Shown: one piece after another, positions 39,801 through 46,924 of the stretch | Position numbering within the stretch: the first letter of the stretch is position 1 | Layout of the letters: every line of letters starts with the position of its first letter | From: JANXLS01 sp035308565 | GTDB lineage: Bacteria > Planctomycetota > SZUA-567 > H5-PLA8 | Reading direction: 5' to 3' | DNA length: 64,000 nt | Assembly: GCA_035308565.1 (NCBI GenBank) | Contig: DATGGK010000038.1 | Location: 22,069-86,068 of the forward strand | Position numbers and translations under genes: made by a program | The notes under the pieces: generated by a model | Told to the model about the DNA's origin: nothing | The model's database searches: none | Seen by the model: only the letters and a program-made list of their open reading frames with translations

Positions 39801-41757
39801 TGTGCTTCATTTCTTTTTCGCCGAGCGCGGGTTTGTGCTGCTCGCCGCCGGGCTGCGGGTCGCCTTCTTTCGGCTTTGCTTCAGCTTCAGGATTCGCGGC
39901 CTGTTCGAGTTCTTTCTTGACTTCGTCGATCAACTTTTCGACGCGCGCGCGCAGTTGCGCTTGGCCCTCGTTGGTCTTCGACGCCGCCACCTTTTCGCCG
40001 TCGGCAGCTTTGGCGCGGTCGGCTTCCTCTTTATCGCGCAAACTTTCGTGCTGGCGCGCCTGAGCGAAATCGTCTTTCAGGATTTTCTTCTGCGCATCGA
40101 TGAGCTTGTCGAGCTGCTTGATTTCGGGCGGCGTGCCCTGCTGCTTCTTATCTTTCTTCTTGGGATCTTTTTCGTTGTCGTATTTTTCCTCGTCGTAGAC
40201 GGTGATGAAATGAATGTCGCTCTTGCTCATCTTCGGTCCGCCGGCGGTGACGGTGTCGTTGTCCATCGCGTAGGCGTAATAGCTGATCACTTCGCCGCCT
40301 TTCAAATCCATCTGGCCGAGTTCCCAGACGAGTTTGCCATCCACGTGAAGCGGGGTCGGGTCGAGGCGCCGCACCATTAATTGTTTCTCTTCCATGCCGA
40401 GGCTGTGGAAGATGCCGATTTCGCGCACGCCGATGTCGTCGTCAGCGCTGATTTCGACTTCGACCGTCTGTTCCTTGTGGACCATCAAATCTTTTTCGGG
40501 CTTCTTGATGCGCACGGTCGGGTAGCGGTCTTTGAGCGCTTTGATTTGGAACAGCGCGCCCGCGCCGGGATTGCCGTCAGCGTCGGCGATCTTCACCTGA
40601 TAGTCGTCGTCTTTGTCCACATCGAAAACAATCGAAGCCTTGCGCGCTTCGGCGGATTCAAACGAGCCGGGCACTTCGGCGCGCTTCGATTTGAACGCGA
40701 TGGAGGCGCGGCCGAGATCGACGTTGGATTTCACATCGACGTGAATTTTGCTGCCGCGCAGCGCGCGCACGTCGCCGGTGCCGGGCGGAAGGGCTTCGAT
40801 GCCTTTGCCGGTGTAGGCCGGGTGTTCGATGCGCAGCGCGAATTCGGTGATCTCAGGCTTCTTGTATACTTTGATTCTGTATTCATCGGATTCGGTGTCG
40901 CCGGCGTGAATCTTGTAGCGCGCGGTGTCAAGCAAGCGGCGCAGCGTGGCTTTGTACAAGCCGTCTTCGGCGCGGTCCATGGGGCGGTCTTCCCAATGGC
41001 TTTCCTTCTCGTCGCCGATCAGGACGGAGAGCGTCGCGGTCTCGGGAAGCTTGCCGTCGAGCTGGACTTTGATTTCGACACTGGATTCGATCTCGGCTTT
41101 GTCGTTGCCCGGATAGACGTTTTTGATTTCAGTGAGCGTCGGCGCGGCGATGTTGGCGGTTGGCTTCATGAAGCGCGCCCACGTGATCGCGAAGAGCCGG
41201 CTGTTTTTCGCGGCGTAAAGGGCCATGAGCGCCGCGAGCACGAAGGCGATGCCGAAGGCGCAGGCGAGTTGCTTCCAGCGGATGGTGCGTTTGAAATCGA
41301 GCGGTTCGGAACGTTCGCCGGCTTGATTAACCAGCGCCGCGACCAAAAGAGGGCTTGCGAATTTGCGGGCTTTTTCTTTATCGGCGCCGAATTCGAGCGC
41401 TGTTGAAAGCTGCTGTTCGAGCTGCGGGTAGACGCCTTCGACTTCGCGCGCCGATTGGATTGTGTTGCCGAGTTTGCGCCAGGGGCGATAGACGAAATGG
41501 AAGAGCGAGAAGGCCACGGCGATGACTGTGGAGAGCAGCACGAAGACGCGCGTGCCGACCGCGAGCTTGAAGACAATATCCGCCGCGCTGAAGCCGAGGA
41601 ACGCCGCGACGAAGACCGCGAGTGCCGCGAGCAGGCCGGTGCCGAGGTATTTGGCGCGCTGGCGGTTGCGCACGCCATCCACGCGCGAGCGGATGCGCCG
41701 CCAGGAACGGTCGGCGGATTCTTCAAGGACCTGCGGAGTGGTGCCAGTCGAGAGCAT
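36892..41757 (-). CDS. Giant Gln/Lys/Ala-rich coiled-coil membrane protein (DUF4175-like)
   Basis: A 1621-residue protein, first gene of the three-gene operon. Helices at about 40-60, 70-90 and 168-188 anchor the N-terminus. Residues about 190-530 form beta-sandwich domains (EITEFALRIEHPAYTGKGIEALPPG). The remainder to the C-terminus is a very long charged coiled coil with extreme Gln content and a 15-residue tandem repeat (KGEQQSAQQQGGEPK, three copies). The architecture resembles DUF4175-type proteins. The ATG at 41757 is favoured over an upstream TTG because GGAG lies ten bases before it. A stopless frame on the opposite strand is a by-product of the codon usage. Role probably structural at the envelope. 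Confidence 0.83.
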   Translation of the reverse strand: MLSTGTTPQVLEESADRSWRRIRSRVDGVRNRQRAKYLGTGLLAALAVFVAAFLGFSAADIVFKLAVGTRVFVLLSTVIAVAFSLFHFVYRPWRKLGNTIQSAREVEGVYPQLEQQLSTALEFGADKEKARKFASPLLVAALVNQAGERSEPLDFKRTIRWKQLACAFGIAFVLAALMALYAAKNSRLFAITWARFMKPTANIAAPTLTEIKNVYPGNDKAEIESSVEIKVQLDGKLPETATLSVLIGDEKESHWEDRPMDRAEDGLYKATLRRLLDTARYKIHAGDTESDEYRIKVYKKPEITEFALRIEHPAYTGKGIEALPPGTGDVRALRGSKIHVDVKSNVDLGRASIAFKSKRAEVPGSFESAEARKASIVFDVDKDDDYQVKIADADGNPGAGALFQIKALKDRYPTVRIKKPEKDLMVHKEQTVEVEISADDDIGVREIGIFHSLGMEEKQLMVRRLDPTPLHVDGKLVWELGQMDLKGGEVISYYAYAMDNDTVTAGGPKMSKSDIHFITVYDEEKYDNEKDPKKKDKKQQGTPPEIKQLDKLIDAQKKILKDDFAQARQHESLRDKEEADRAKAADGEKVAASKTNEGQAQLRARVEKLIDEVKKELEQAANPEAEAKPKEGDPQPGGEQHKPALGEKEMKHMEDAIVKMALAEAELKKPDTPAAVKPMNEALRHLSETRRLLLSDKEGDPRFKMAMNKNSKKNQKKDQEQQQQDQQQAKEQLTQMPPMMERQKELDRQLEELNEKKQQPPQGDPQSEERKQQEEQKRELQKKAEDAAEKLAKEAEDRARKLEDLADRNDDLKPAQDKMQQAADKAKQAQNELKQPNQPRSLENAKDQNRQAQQNSREAKRALEQALQKQTRQQLDNAQKQAEELANRQQDIAEKMQQAQNEQQKGQQKNEQNAEKKEGQPQSAKNEQQQNGEQKSGEKQSAQQQNGQQPQKGEQQSAQQQGGEPKKGEQQSAQQQGGESKKGEQTAQQQGQGGQPSAEQTMREQAAKQADVKNDLAALNETLKSLGDKAQEEGLGGANDIEQAKRQSNENSPANQAADKAAQAMSSGKQDEAAREAKNAEKALQQLAEKLQQAKQNTDAGDMKQMAAAMKKLQAAQKEQGDIGKDLADKDKHNAPDLPNRQDKVGDAARELADASTKLQTLRHQNLHDDAKNILEHAAKQADQAAQAMRERNDSTAKSAAEKTEQALNQAVADYERAAGKTMEEKAKEAKALANAAKENQEKANNAIKDVPDKPAGAKLDQPEAAKRDEAANKQDQAARDARKLDQALEGLKEMAKDANPAASQAAAEARDLTQKTELPKNMEKNAGDMKRFGTDKKPDDQTSAKTPTEAAKKGEDFIQTLNKVDKQIDDFAAEARNSQLERLKAMEEAARQAAETAKALEKNDPNAKPNDQKNSDQKNENQKNQQANNPQQNSQNQQANNQSNNPSQANKQGDPKDATKANDPTKPDPNRKTEAKNEQPQAQENSEAAKKLAEERKEQLKQQMEKLKLKLERLEPNAPERLKMKEAMGAMEQAAQKNENNSSKPEGPPQLGQKNMGGANFEHIRRNMDDIAQGALERQERLLKARPIKSDETEEAPRDYRVLVEKYYEALSKDNEEERK

Positions 41758-41878
41758 GGGCGTCAATCTCCGTGAGCACGGCGCTGCAAGTGAACCCTAA
41801 GAGCGTAGTGCGCTTTGTGGGCGGGTCAATACCTAAGATGAGTAAACACCGAAAATGGGATTAGGACACGCTAAATTA

Positions 41879-41944
41879 ACGATGAATGATGAATGAGGAA
41901 CGATGAATAATTGCGTCCGAAAATTCATCGTTCATCGTTTATCG
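41879..41944. repeat. Inverted heptamer arrays (CGATGAA type)
   Basis: Left arm GATGAAT/GATGAAC units (41879-41909), right arm with their complements (41921-41944). The right arm supplies the TGA stop codon of coaB (CGATGAA). Confidence 0.8.
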
Positions 41945-42699
41945 CCTCGTTCCTTTGTTAGACGCAGTTGCGCGGCGAATCGAACCAGCTTTTTCGCGAA
42001 AATTTCTTTTGTGCCGGGCATGGGGATGGGGTCGGCGCCGGGTTGGATCAGGAGGAAATCGCCGGATCGGGCGCCGATGGTGCCGGGGGAGTTGAGGATA
42101 ATGGCGTCGAGGTTTTTGGATTCGAGTTTGTGGAGCGCGGACTTCAACGCGGAACGGCGGCGTGCGGCGGGCGTGCGGCCGGAACCGGTTTCGAGGGCGA
42201 AGCCGATCAGGACGAGGTTTTTGTGCGCGCGCTTGTAGCGACCGAGTTCTTTCAAGATGTCTCGCGTGGGCTTCAATTTCAGCAGGAAGCTGCCCTTCTT
42301 TTTGATTTTGATCGCTGAAAATCGCGCGGCTTGAAAATCGGCGACGGCAGCGTTCATGATCACGATGTCAGCGGTTTTGACGCATTCGAAGACCACGGCG
42401 CGCATCATTTCGGCGGTGCGGATAGGGAGCAGCGCGACTTTTTTTGGCGCGGCGCGAATGAGGTCGTCGCTGACTGGGCCGTGGACGAGGCGCACGCGAT
42501 GGCCGGCTTTCACCGCGGCTTTGGCGAGCGCGAAGCCGAGCGTGCCGGAGGCGCGATTGGAGATGAAGCGGACGGGGTCGAGGGGTTCGACGGTGGGGCC
42601 GGCGGTGAAGAGGAAACGAATTTTTGGTTTTTTCACAGCCGACTTTGGAATCACATTACCTTGCCTGGGTACTTTCAAGCCTGATTTGTTCAAGCTCAT
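41932..42699 (-). CDS. coaB: Phosphopantothenate--cysteine ligase, separate CoaB
   Basis: This enzyme joins cysteine to 4'-phosphopantothenate in coenzyme A synthesis. In most bacteria it is the C-terminal half of the bifunctional CoaBC protein; here it is a free protein. It begins with the family signature FLFTAGPTVEPLDPVRFISNRASG and includes MNAAVADFQ and KPTRDILKELG. The ATG at 42699 overlaps the end of the upstream gene by 44 bases and lacks a ribosome binding site. A GTG at 42654, four bases after that gene's stop and with AAGG before it, is an attractive alternative start. Its partner coaC lies 1.4 kb upstream on the same strand. Confidence 0.87.
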   Translation of the reverse strand: MSLNKSGLKVPRQGNVIPKSAVKKPKIRFLFTAGPTVEPLDPVRFISNRASGTLGFALAKAAVKAGHRVRLVHGPVSDDLIRAAPKKVALLPIRTAEMMRAVVFECVKTADIVIMNAAVADFQAARFSAIKIKKKGSFLLKLKPTRDILKELGRYKRAHKNLVLIGFALETGSGRTPAARRRSALKSALHKLESKNLDAIILNSPGTIGARSGDFLLIQPGADPIPMPGTKEIFAKKLVRFAAQLRLTKERGDKR

Positions 42700-43213
42700 C
42701 GCGAAGGGTAAATTCTCGAAAATGCAGATCGGAATGTAGTCGAAATTCCTCGGGAGTCGGGCTTTCGTGCAATCTCTTATGACTATCAAGCTGCTTATCC
42801 ATTGCCGCCAATCGTTGTCGTGCAATGGGCAATTCTTCAATAATTGCCGCTTCTTTTCCAACTGCCTTGATACGGTCTTGGTATTCCGGGAAACCTTTTA
42901 TCGTGTCACTGAAATCATTGAATTCAGAGGATGTCAATCCTTTTCTTTTTTCGATCGCGTCGTCGTAAATCTTGTTCCAGATTTTTTCCCTACGCTTCAA
43001 CTCTTTCCATTGCCGGTCGCCTTCCTCCCGTGTCTTGCGGACTACCTCCGCGACTTTTGCTTTATTTTCGGCTTCATTCGCTATGCGGTTATCCTCCTCG
43101 ACTCTCGCAGCAGTAGCAGCAATGGCGCTCCAAATTGAAAGTCCAAGGACAACGCCGAACGCTATAATAATTATGAGCCGAATGGCTCCAAATCGAGTTC
43201 CAGATGGCTCCAT
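42656..43213 (-). CDS. Membrane-anchored coiled-coil protein of unknown function
   Basis: A 185-residue protein that I do not recognise. One hydrophobic helix (about residues 12-32) is followed by a long, highly charged coiled coil (ARVEEDNRIANEAENKAK onwards). The ATG at 43213 is preferred over an upstream TTG because AAGGAG is correctly spaced before it. The gene is AT-rich compared with its surroundings: 49 of 120 bases are G or C in 42841-42960. It is third in a block of three genes lying between coaC and coaB, which suggests acquisition as a unit, but its link to the antitoxin homologue upstream is inference. Confidence 0.7.
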   Translation of the reverse strand: MEPSGTRFGAIRLIIIIAFGVVLGLSIWSAIAATAARVEEDNRIANEAENKAKVAEVVRKTREEGDRQWKELKRREKIWNKIYDDAIEKRKGLTSSEFNDFSDTIKGFPEYQDRIKAVGKEAAIIEELPIARQRLAAMDKQLDSHKRLHESPTPEEFRLHSDLHFREFTLRDELEQIRLESTQAR

Positions 43214-43244
43214 GGGTAATCTCCTTCCCAATTCTCTGCATTAT

Positions 43245-43463
43245 TTAATAGTCTTTATTTCCGCAATAGATTTTGCCGCCTTTCCCGATATACAGCCACA
43301 TCGTTTTTCCTTGACTCCCGCGCGACGAAAATGTGCGGTCATCGAAGCGTTCAAAATCCATATACTGCGCTTGCTCGAAATACTGTCCGCGCGTCGCAGT
43401 TAGGCCAAGTTCCGCGCCGGGTGCAATAGAGCGTAATGAACGGATCGCCTCGTCGAAGCTCAT
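43245..43463 (-). CDS. Small protein of unknown function, candidate toxin partner of a Panacea antitoxin
   Basis: A 72-residue protein starting MSFDEAIRSLRSIAPGAE and ending IYCGNKDY. A strong ribosome binding site (GGAGGAG) lies eight bases before the ATG, which marks it as a real gene. No signal peptide or membrane helix is seen. It begins 19 bases after the stop of the Panacea-domain gene on the same strand. Panacea proteins neutralise a variety of small toxins encoded beside them, so this is the best toxin candidate, but nothing in its own sequence proves toxicity. Confidence 0.7.
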   Translation of the reverse strand: MSFDEAIRSLRSIAPGAELGLTATRGQYFEQAQYMDFERFDDRTFSSRGSQGKTMWLYIGKGGKIYCGNKDY

Positions 43464-43482
43464 GAAAAAATCTCCTCCAGCA

Positions 43483-44043
43483 CTATGCTGCGGCCGCGCC
43501 AAATTGCCGCGCAAATGCCGCGGCGTATTCCGCGTCGGCGACGATTTCCTTTGCTTCTTCGTCGCTGCGGCCGACCGCGTGCAAAATGTCGGTGAGTGGA
43601 ATGGCGCGAGACGACTTCGGCACGTAGTTTCGCTTCCATTCGGGGAATTCATGCGTCAATTCGACGACGTTCCATGAACTTCGCGCGCGGTACTTTTGTG
43701 CAATTTGCTTGAGGATCGCAACATCAAATTGCGACAGCGCATCGACGCCCGGATTCTTCGTTAGAATTAATAAGTTGGGGCCTTTTGTGGAGAAGAACTT
43801 TGACCACTTGTCGTCGTGCTGAATGCCACGCATCAAGTCAAGCGCGTGACTCAGCACCGGGCCGTGCTGCATGGCGCACAATTTATCGCCTACAATGGGC
43901 CGTCCAGTTAAGCGCAGACTCTCACGTTCTGCCAGATAAAGCAACTTCTGAATGCGCAGGCGGTCGAGTTGCTTGGCTTTATGCTCGCTGATGAGCAGCG
44001 CTGTCGCGGCAATGGCCTTTTCGAGTTCGAATGGGAAATGCAT
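43483..44043 (-). CDS. Panacea-domain (DUF4065, SocA-like) protein, probable antitoxin
   Basis: A 186-residue protein with the DUF4065 signature LRIQKLLYLAERESLRLTG followed by GDKLCAMQHGPV, which matches the KLQKLLY...GPV core of SocA/GepA-like proteins. The family, now called Panacea, is the antitoxin half of many toxin-antitoxin pairs; some members act as proteolytic adaptors. It begins 52 bases after the stop of coaC and is followed by a 72-residue protein. The three genes from here to 42656 separate coaC from coaB. Confidence 0.85.
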   Translation of the reverse strand: MHFPFELEKAIAATALLISEHKAKQLDRLRIQKLLYLAERESLRLTGRPIVGDKLCAMQHGPVLSHALDLMRGIQHDDKWSKFFSTKGPNLLILTKNPGVDALSQFDVAILKQIAQKYRARSSWNVVELTHEFPEWKRNYVPKSSRAIPLTDILHAVGRSDEEAKEIVADAEYAAAFARQFGAAAA

Positions 44044-44095
44044 AGGATGAACCGTTCCCCGCCTGCGATTAGATTAGCTCTAGTTTTAGCTCTTG

Positions 44096-44647
44096 TCAAA
44101 TTCTCGCGCCGCACACTGCTTCGACAATCCCCTGCGGCTCCATCAACCGCCCCGCGCCTTCCATGCCGCAGGCCAGCGCGCCGCTGTCGGGCCCGAGGAT
44201 GGTGTGGCCGTATTTTTTCAGCGTGGCGACGTTGGCTTGCGTGGCAGGATGCTCCCACATGCGCACGTTCATCGCCGGACAGACGAAGACCGGGCAGCGG
44301 ACGCTGAGAATGAAGGCGCTGAGCAGATCGTTGCTGAAGCCGTGCGCGAGGCGCGCGATCAGGCCCGCTGTGGCGGGGGCGAGAATCACGGCGTCGGCAC
44401 CTGTAGCGGGGTCGATGTGCGGGTACGCGCTTTCGCCAGCGCGGATGCGTTTAAAAAAACGCGTGAAACAGGGCTGGCTGGTGAGCGCTTCGAAGGTGTA
44501 TGGCGTGACGAACTTCAGCGCGCCTTTGGTCAGGATGGTCGTGACAACCGCGCCTTCCTTGACCAGGCGCGAGGCGAGGTCGCAGGCTTTGTAGGCGGCG
44601 ATGCCGCCGGAGACGCCGAGGACGATTTTCTTTTTTGCGAGACGCAT
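44096..44647 (-). CDS. coaC: Phosphopantothenoylcysteine decarboxylase, separate CoaC
   Basis: A 183-residue flavoprotein that decarboxylates phosphopantothenoylcysteine to phosphopantetheine in coenzyme A synthesis. It opens with KIVLGVSGGIAAYKA, the FMN-binding signature, has the active-site His in SAYPHID, and contains PAMNVRMWEHPA and the substrate-recognition segment around ALACGMEGAGRLMEP. It corresponds to the N-terminal half of CoaBC and ends where CoaB would normally continue. A heptamer array ends eight bases before the start codon, and no clear ribosome binding site is present. It lies downstream of rpoZ in the common gmk-rpoZ-coaBC order. Confidence 0.92.
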   Translation of the reverse strand: MRLAKKKIVLGVSGGIAAYKACDLASRLVKEGAVVTTILTKGALKFVTPYTFEALTSQPCFTRFFKRIRAGESAYPHIDPATGADAVILAPATAGLIARLAHGFSNDLLSAFILSVRCPVFVCPAMNVRMWEHPATQANVATLKKYGHTILGPDSGALACGMEGAGRLMEPQGIVEAVCGARI

Positions 44648-44655
44648 ACGTGCAA

Positions 44656-44745
44656 TTCAAAATTCAAAATTCAAAATTCAAAATTCAAAATTCAAAGTCG
44701 CGCTCGAACTCCATCCTTGAATCTTGAATCCTTGAACTTTGAATT
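44656..44745. repeat. Inverted heptamer arrays (TTCAAAA type) between rpoZ and coaC
   Basis: Six TTCAAAA-type units at 44656-44697, then inverted TTGAA-containing units at about 44714-44745. The array occupies nearly the whole gap and stands in the ribosome binding region of coaC. Confidence 0.85.
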
Positions 44746-44750
44746 TGCAG

Positions 44751-45071
44751 TTAATCCGCTTTGGCTTCGAGCGCCTTGGCTTCCTTCGCTTCGCGGGCCT
44801 TGTTTTTGTCGGCCTTGTCGGCCTTTTCGGCTTCTTCGCTTTCGCGCAGCGCCAATTCCTTGCGCATCTGGTCGGCTTCTTCGCCCATGATCAGATCGAC
44901 CTTGGATTCCATGATCTCTTTGGAGACCACGTCCCACAGGTTCGTGGAGTCGATGTTCACCAGACGCGGCATGCCGCGCTGCAGTTCGCGCATGCGCTTC
45001 TGGAAGAGCGTGACGAGTTTGTATTTTCCGCCGACCTTGTTGAGCAATTCTTCGAGCTGCCTGGGTTCCAT
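44751..45071 (-). CDS. rpoZ: RNA polymerase omega subunit
   Basis: A 106-residue protein that helps assemble and stabilise RNA polymerase by binding the beta' subunit. The conserved core KYKLVTLFQKRMRELQRGMPRLV is clear. The C-terminal 30 residues are a Lys/Ala/Glu-rich tail, longer than in Escherichia coli. AGGAGAACTCG precedes the ATG. Its place between gmk and coaC is the usual order. Confidence 0.93.
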   Translation of the reverse strand: MEPRQLEELLNKVGGKYKLVTLFQKRMRELQRGMPRLVNIDSTNLWDVVSKEIMESKVDLIMGEEADQMRKELALRESEEAEKADKADKNKAREAKEAKALEAKAD

Positions 45072-45090
45072 CGAGTTCTCCTATAGAAAA

Positions 45091-45109
45091 AAGTGCTGAG
45101 TGCTGAGTT
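45091..45109. repeat. Short heptamer array (GTGCTGA type)
   Basis: Two and a half GTGCTGA units lie upstream of rpoZ and run directly into a 21-base inverted repeat. Confidence 0.6.
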
Positions 45110-45110
45110 C

Positions 45111-45178
45111 GTAGTCCCGCCTTTAGGCGGAATGCCGCTACGGTGCCTATCCGCCCTTCCGCCTAAAGGCGGGACTAC
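45111..45178. repeat. Perfect 21-base inverted repeat supplying the gmk stop codon
   Basis: Arms 45111-45131 and 45158-45178 (GTAGTCCCGCCTTTAGGCGG core) are perfect complements with a 26-base spacer. On the minus strand the arm's TAG is the gmk stop codon. It may form a strong hairpin between gmk and rpoZ. Confidence 0.85.
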
Positions 45179-45750
45179 AAACTGTGTTCCATGTGTCGAA
45201 TCTCTTTCAATCTCGCCACGGCCTTATCCACGTCGTCGTTGATCACGGTGTACTTGAATTCTTTCGCGCGCGCCAGTTCGCTTTCGGCCGATCTTAAACG
45301 CGCGGAAAGCGACGTATCGGATTCGGATTTGCGTCCTTCAAGACGCTTCAACAATTCCTCTTGCGACGGCGGCAGCACGAATATTCCAGTCCAGCGTCCT
45401 TTCAACGCCGGGTGTTTCGCGATTTGATCGACGCCTTGAACGTCGATATCCTTCACCACATCTATGCCCGCATCCAATTTATCCAGCACAAACGCGGCCG
45501 GCGTGCCGTAATGCGCGCCGCCATGAATCTTCGCATGTTCCAAAAACATTCCCTGCGCGACCGCGTCCATGAAGCGCGCTTCGTCCCAGAAAAAATAATC
45601 CACGCCGTCCATTTCGTTCTGCCGCGGCGCGCGCGTCGTCACCGAGATGGCTTTGACCAAATTCTTCTCTTCGGCGACAAGGCGTTTCAAGAGCGTCGTC
45701 TTGCCTACACCGGCGGGGCCGGCGACGAGAAAGAAAATGCCGTTGGTCAT
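45175..45750 (-). CDS. gmk: Guanylate kinase
   Basis: A 191-residue cytoplasmic enzyme that phosphorylates GMP to GDP. The P-loop is GPAGVGKTT (residues about 10-18), followed by SVTTRAPRQNEMDGVDYFF, the GMP-binding segment, and a lid-region EGRKSESDTSLSARLRSA. Length is close to the family's usual 200. Two heptamer units sit immediately before the ATG in place of a ribosome binding site, and the stop codon lies inside an inverted repeat. Confidence 0.95.
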   Translation of the reverse strand: MTNGIFFLVAGPAGVGKTTLLKRLVAEEKNLVKAISVTTRAPRQNEMDGVDYFFWDEARFMDAVAQGMFLEHAKIHGGAHYGTPAAFVLDKLDAGIDVVKDIDVQGVDQIAKHPALKGRWTGIFVLPPSQEELLKRLEGRKSESDTSLSARLRSAESELARAKEFKYTVINDDVDKAVARLKEIRHMEHSL

Positions 45751-45752
45751 AA

Positions 45753-45766
45753 TTCAAAATTCAAGA
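45753..45766. repeat. Two heptamer units (TTCAAAA, TTCAAGA) before gmk
   Basis: They end two bases from the gmk start codon; no Shine-Dalgarno sequence is visible there. Confidence 0.6.
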
Positions 45767-45790
45767 ATCCGCGCGACTCCCCTCACCCCG

Positions 45791-45841
45791 CGAGAGCGCA
45801 AACAGCCGCGCTCTCGTCGGCCCTCTCCCGGAGGGAGAGGG
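45791..45841. repeat. Two stacked hairpins between yicC and gmk
   Basis: CGAGAGCG/CGCTCTCG (45791-45816) is followed by CCCTCTCCC/GGGAGAGGG (45821-45841). The second resembles the palindrome at 4727-4758. Confidence 0.6.
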
Positions 45842-45866
45842 GAACGGTATCGACGCCAAGCCTTAG

Positions 45867-46790
45867 TTACTCCAAGTTTTGCACCTGCTCCCTGATTTTC
45901 TCGATCAAGCCTTTCATGTCCACTACGCGGTGCGTGATGCGCTCATCATTTACTTTCGAACCGATCGTGTTCGTTTCGCGAAAGAGTTCCTGGGTCAGGA
46001 AATCGAGTTTTTTCCCCGTTTCGCCGCCGCCGGCCAGGGTCGATTCCATCTGCTGAAAATGGCTTTCCAGGCGCGCGAGTTCCTCGCTTACATCCGTGCG
46101 GTCAGTGGCGAGGACTACTTCACGTTCGATCACGTCGGGATTCAGCGGCGCATTGACACCGGCGTCTTGCAACAATTTCTGAATGCGGTCCTTGAAGCGC
46201 TGGATTGTCGCCTTGAGCGCTTCGGGCACGGCGGACTTGATCGCGTCGCGGTGCGCGGCCAGTCGCGCGAGTTGCGCGCGGACGTCCTCGGCAATCGAGG
46301 CGCCTTCTTTTTCGCGCATCTGAGCAAAATGAGTCAGTGCTTTTTCGAGCGCTTTCTTGCTCATCGCCCAGGCGTGTTCGATGTCGTCGGCCGCGTCTGC
46401 GCGCTTGACGGCGCCGGGCAGCGGGAGTAGCGCGGAAAGCTGCACGCCGCCTTTAAGTTTGAGCTTTTTCGCGACAGCGGCGGCTTGTTTGGCGTACGCG
46501 GCAAGCGCGGTTTCGTTCAAGGCGCTGCCGCCTTCGTCGGACATGTCTTCGAAAAAGAGGTTCACGTCGATGCTGCCGCGCTTGACGCCGTGTTCGTTGA
46601 GCAGCGTTTTGATGCGGTCTTCGAGCGCGCCGTAGCGGCCGGGAACTTTGACGCCGAGCTTGAAAAAGCGGCCGTTGACCGAACGGATTTCAGCCGTAAC
46701 TTTCTGGCCGTCTTCGGCGACGGCGCGACCGTAGCCGGTCATGGAACGGACGGGAGGGGATTTGGTTTTCGATGCCGCGGAATGAGCCAT
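45867..46790 (-). CDS. YicC/YloC-family endoribonuclease
   Basis: A 307-residue cytoplasmic protein. It starts RSMTGYGRAVAEDG, the family hallmark, and ends in the DUF1732 region with TQELFRETNTIGSKVND and KGLIEKIREQVQNLE. Family members from E. coli and Bacillus cleave RNA as ring-shaped oligomers. It precedes gmk on the same strand, a pairing seen in many genomes. Length is slightly above the usual 290. Confidence 0.92.
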   Translation of the reverse strand: MAHSAASKTKSPPVRSMTGYGRAVAEDGQKVTAEIRSVNGRFFKLGVKVPGRYGALEDRIKTLLNEHGVKRGSIDVNLFFEDMSDEGGSALNETALAAYAKQAAAVAKKLKLKGGVQLSALLPLPGAVKRADAADDIEHAWAMSKKALEKALTHFAQMREKEGASIAEDVRAQLARLAAHRDAIKSAVPEALKATIQRFKDRIQKLLQDAGVNAPLNPDVIEREVVLATDRTDVSEELARLESHFQQMESTLAGGGETGKKLDFLTQELFRETNTIGSKVNDERITHRVVDMKGLIEKIREQVQNLE

Positions 46791-46802
46791 TGGTTTGATT
46801 TA

Positions 46803-46918
46803 CGGTTGACTGATTGACTATTTACCATTGACGATCGCGATGCTCGAAAATGAAAATTGACTATTGCCGCCATCGCATTGCGACAATAGTCAATCGTCAA
46901 CTAGCCAATCGTCAATGT
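46803..46918. repeat. Inverted heptamer arrays (GACTATT / CGTCAAT type)
   Basis: Left arm 46803-46832 (units of the TTGACTA/TTGACGA type), right arm 46880-46918 (AATAGTC, AATCGTC units). It lies between the stop of secG and the start of yicC. Confidence 0.75.
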
Positions 46919-46924
46919 TCGTTG

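Noticed and set aside
37036..40380. A 1114-codon open frame on the plus strand inside the coiled-coil gene
   Set aside because: It is the mirror of a Gln/Lys/Ala-rich coding strand, translates to a Leu/Phe-rich sequence with no domain, and has no start signal.
44656..44745. The heptamer arrays considered as CRISPR or as leader repeats
   Set aside because: Units are 7 bases, lack spacers, are contiguous, and differ at each locus; no cas genes are present.
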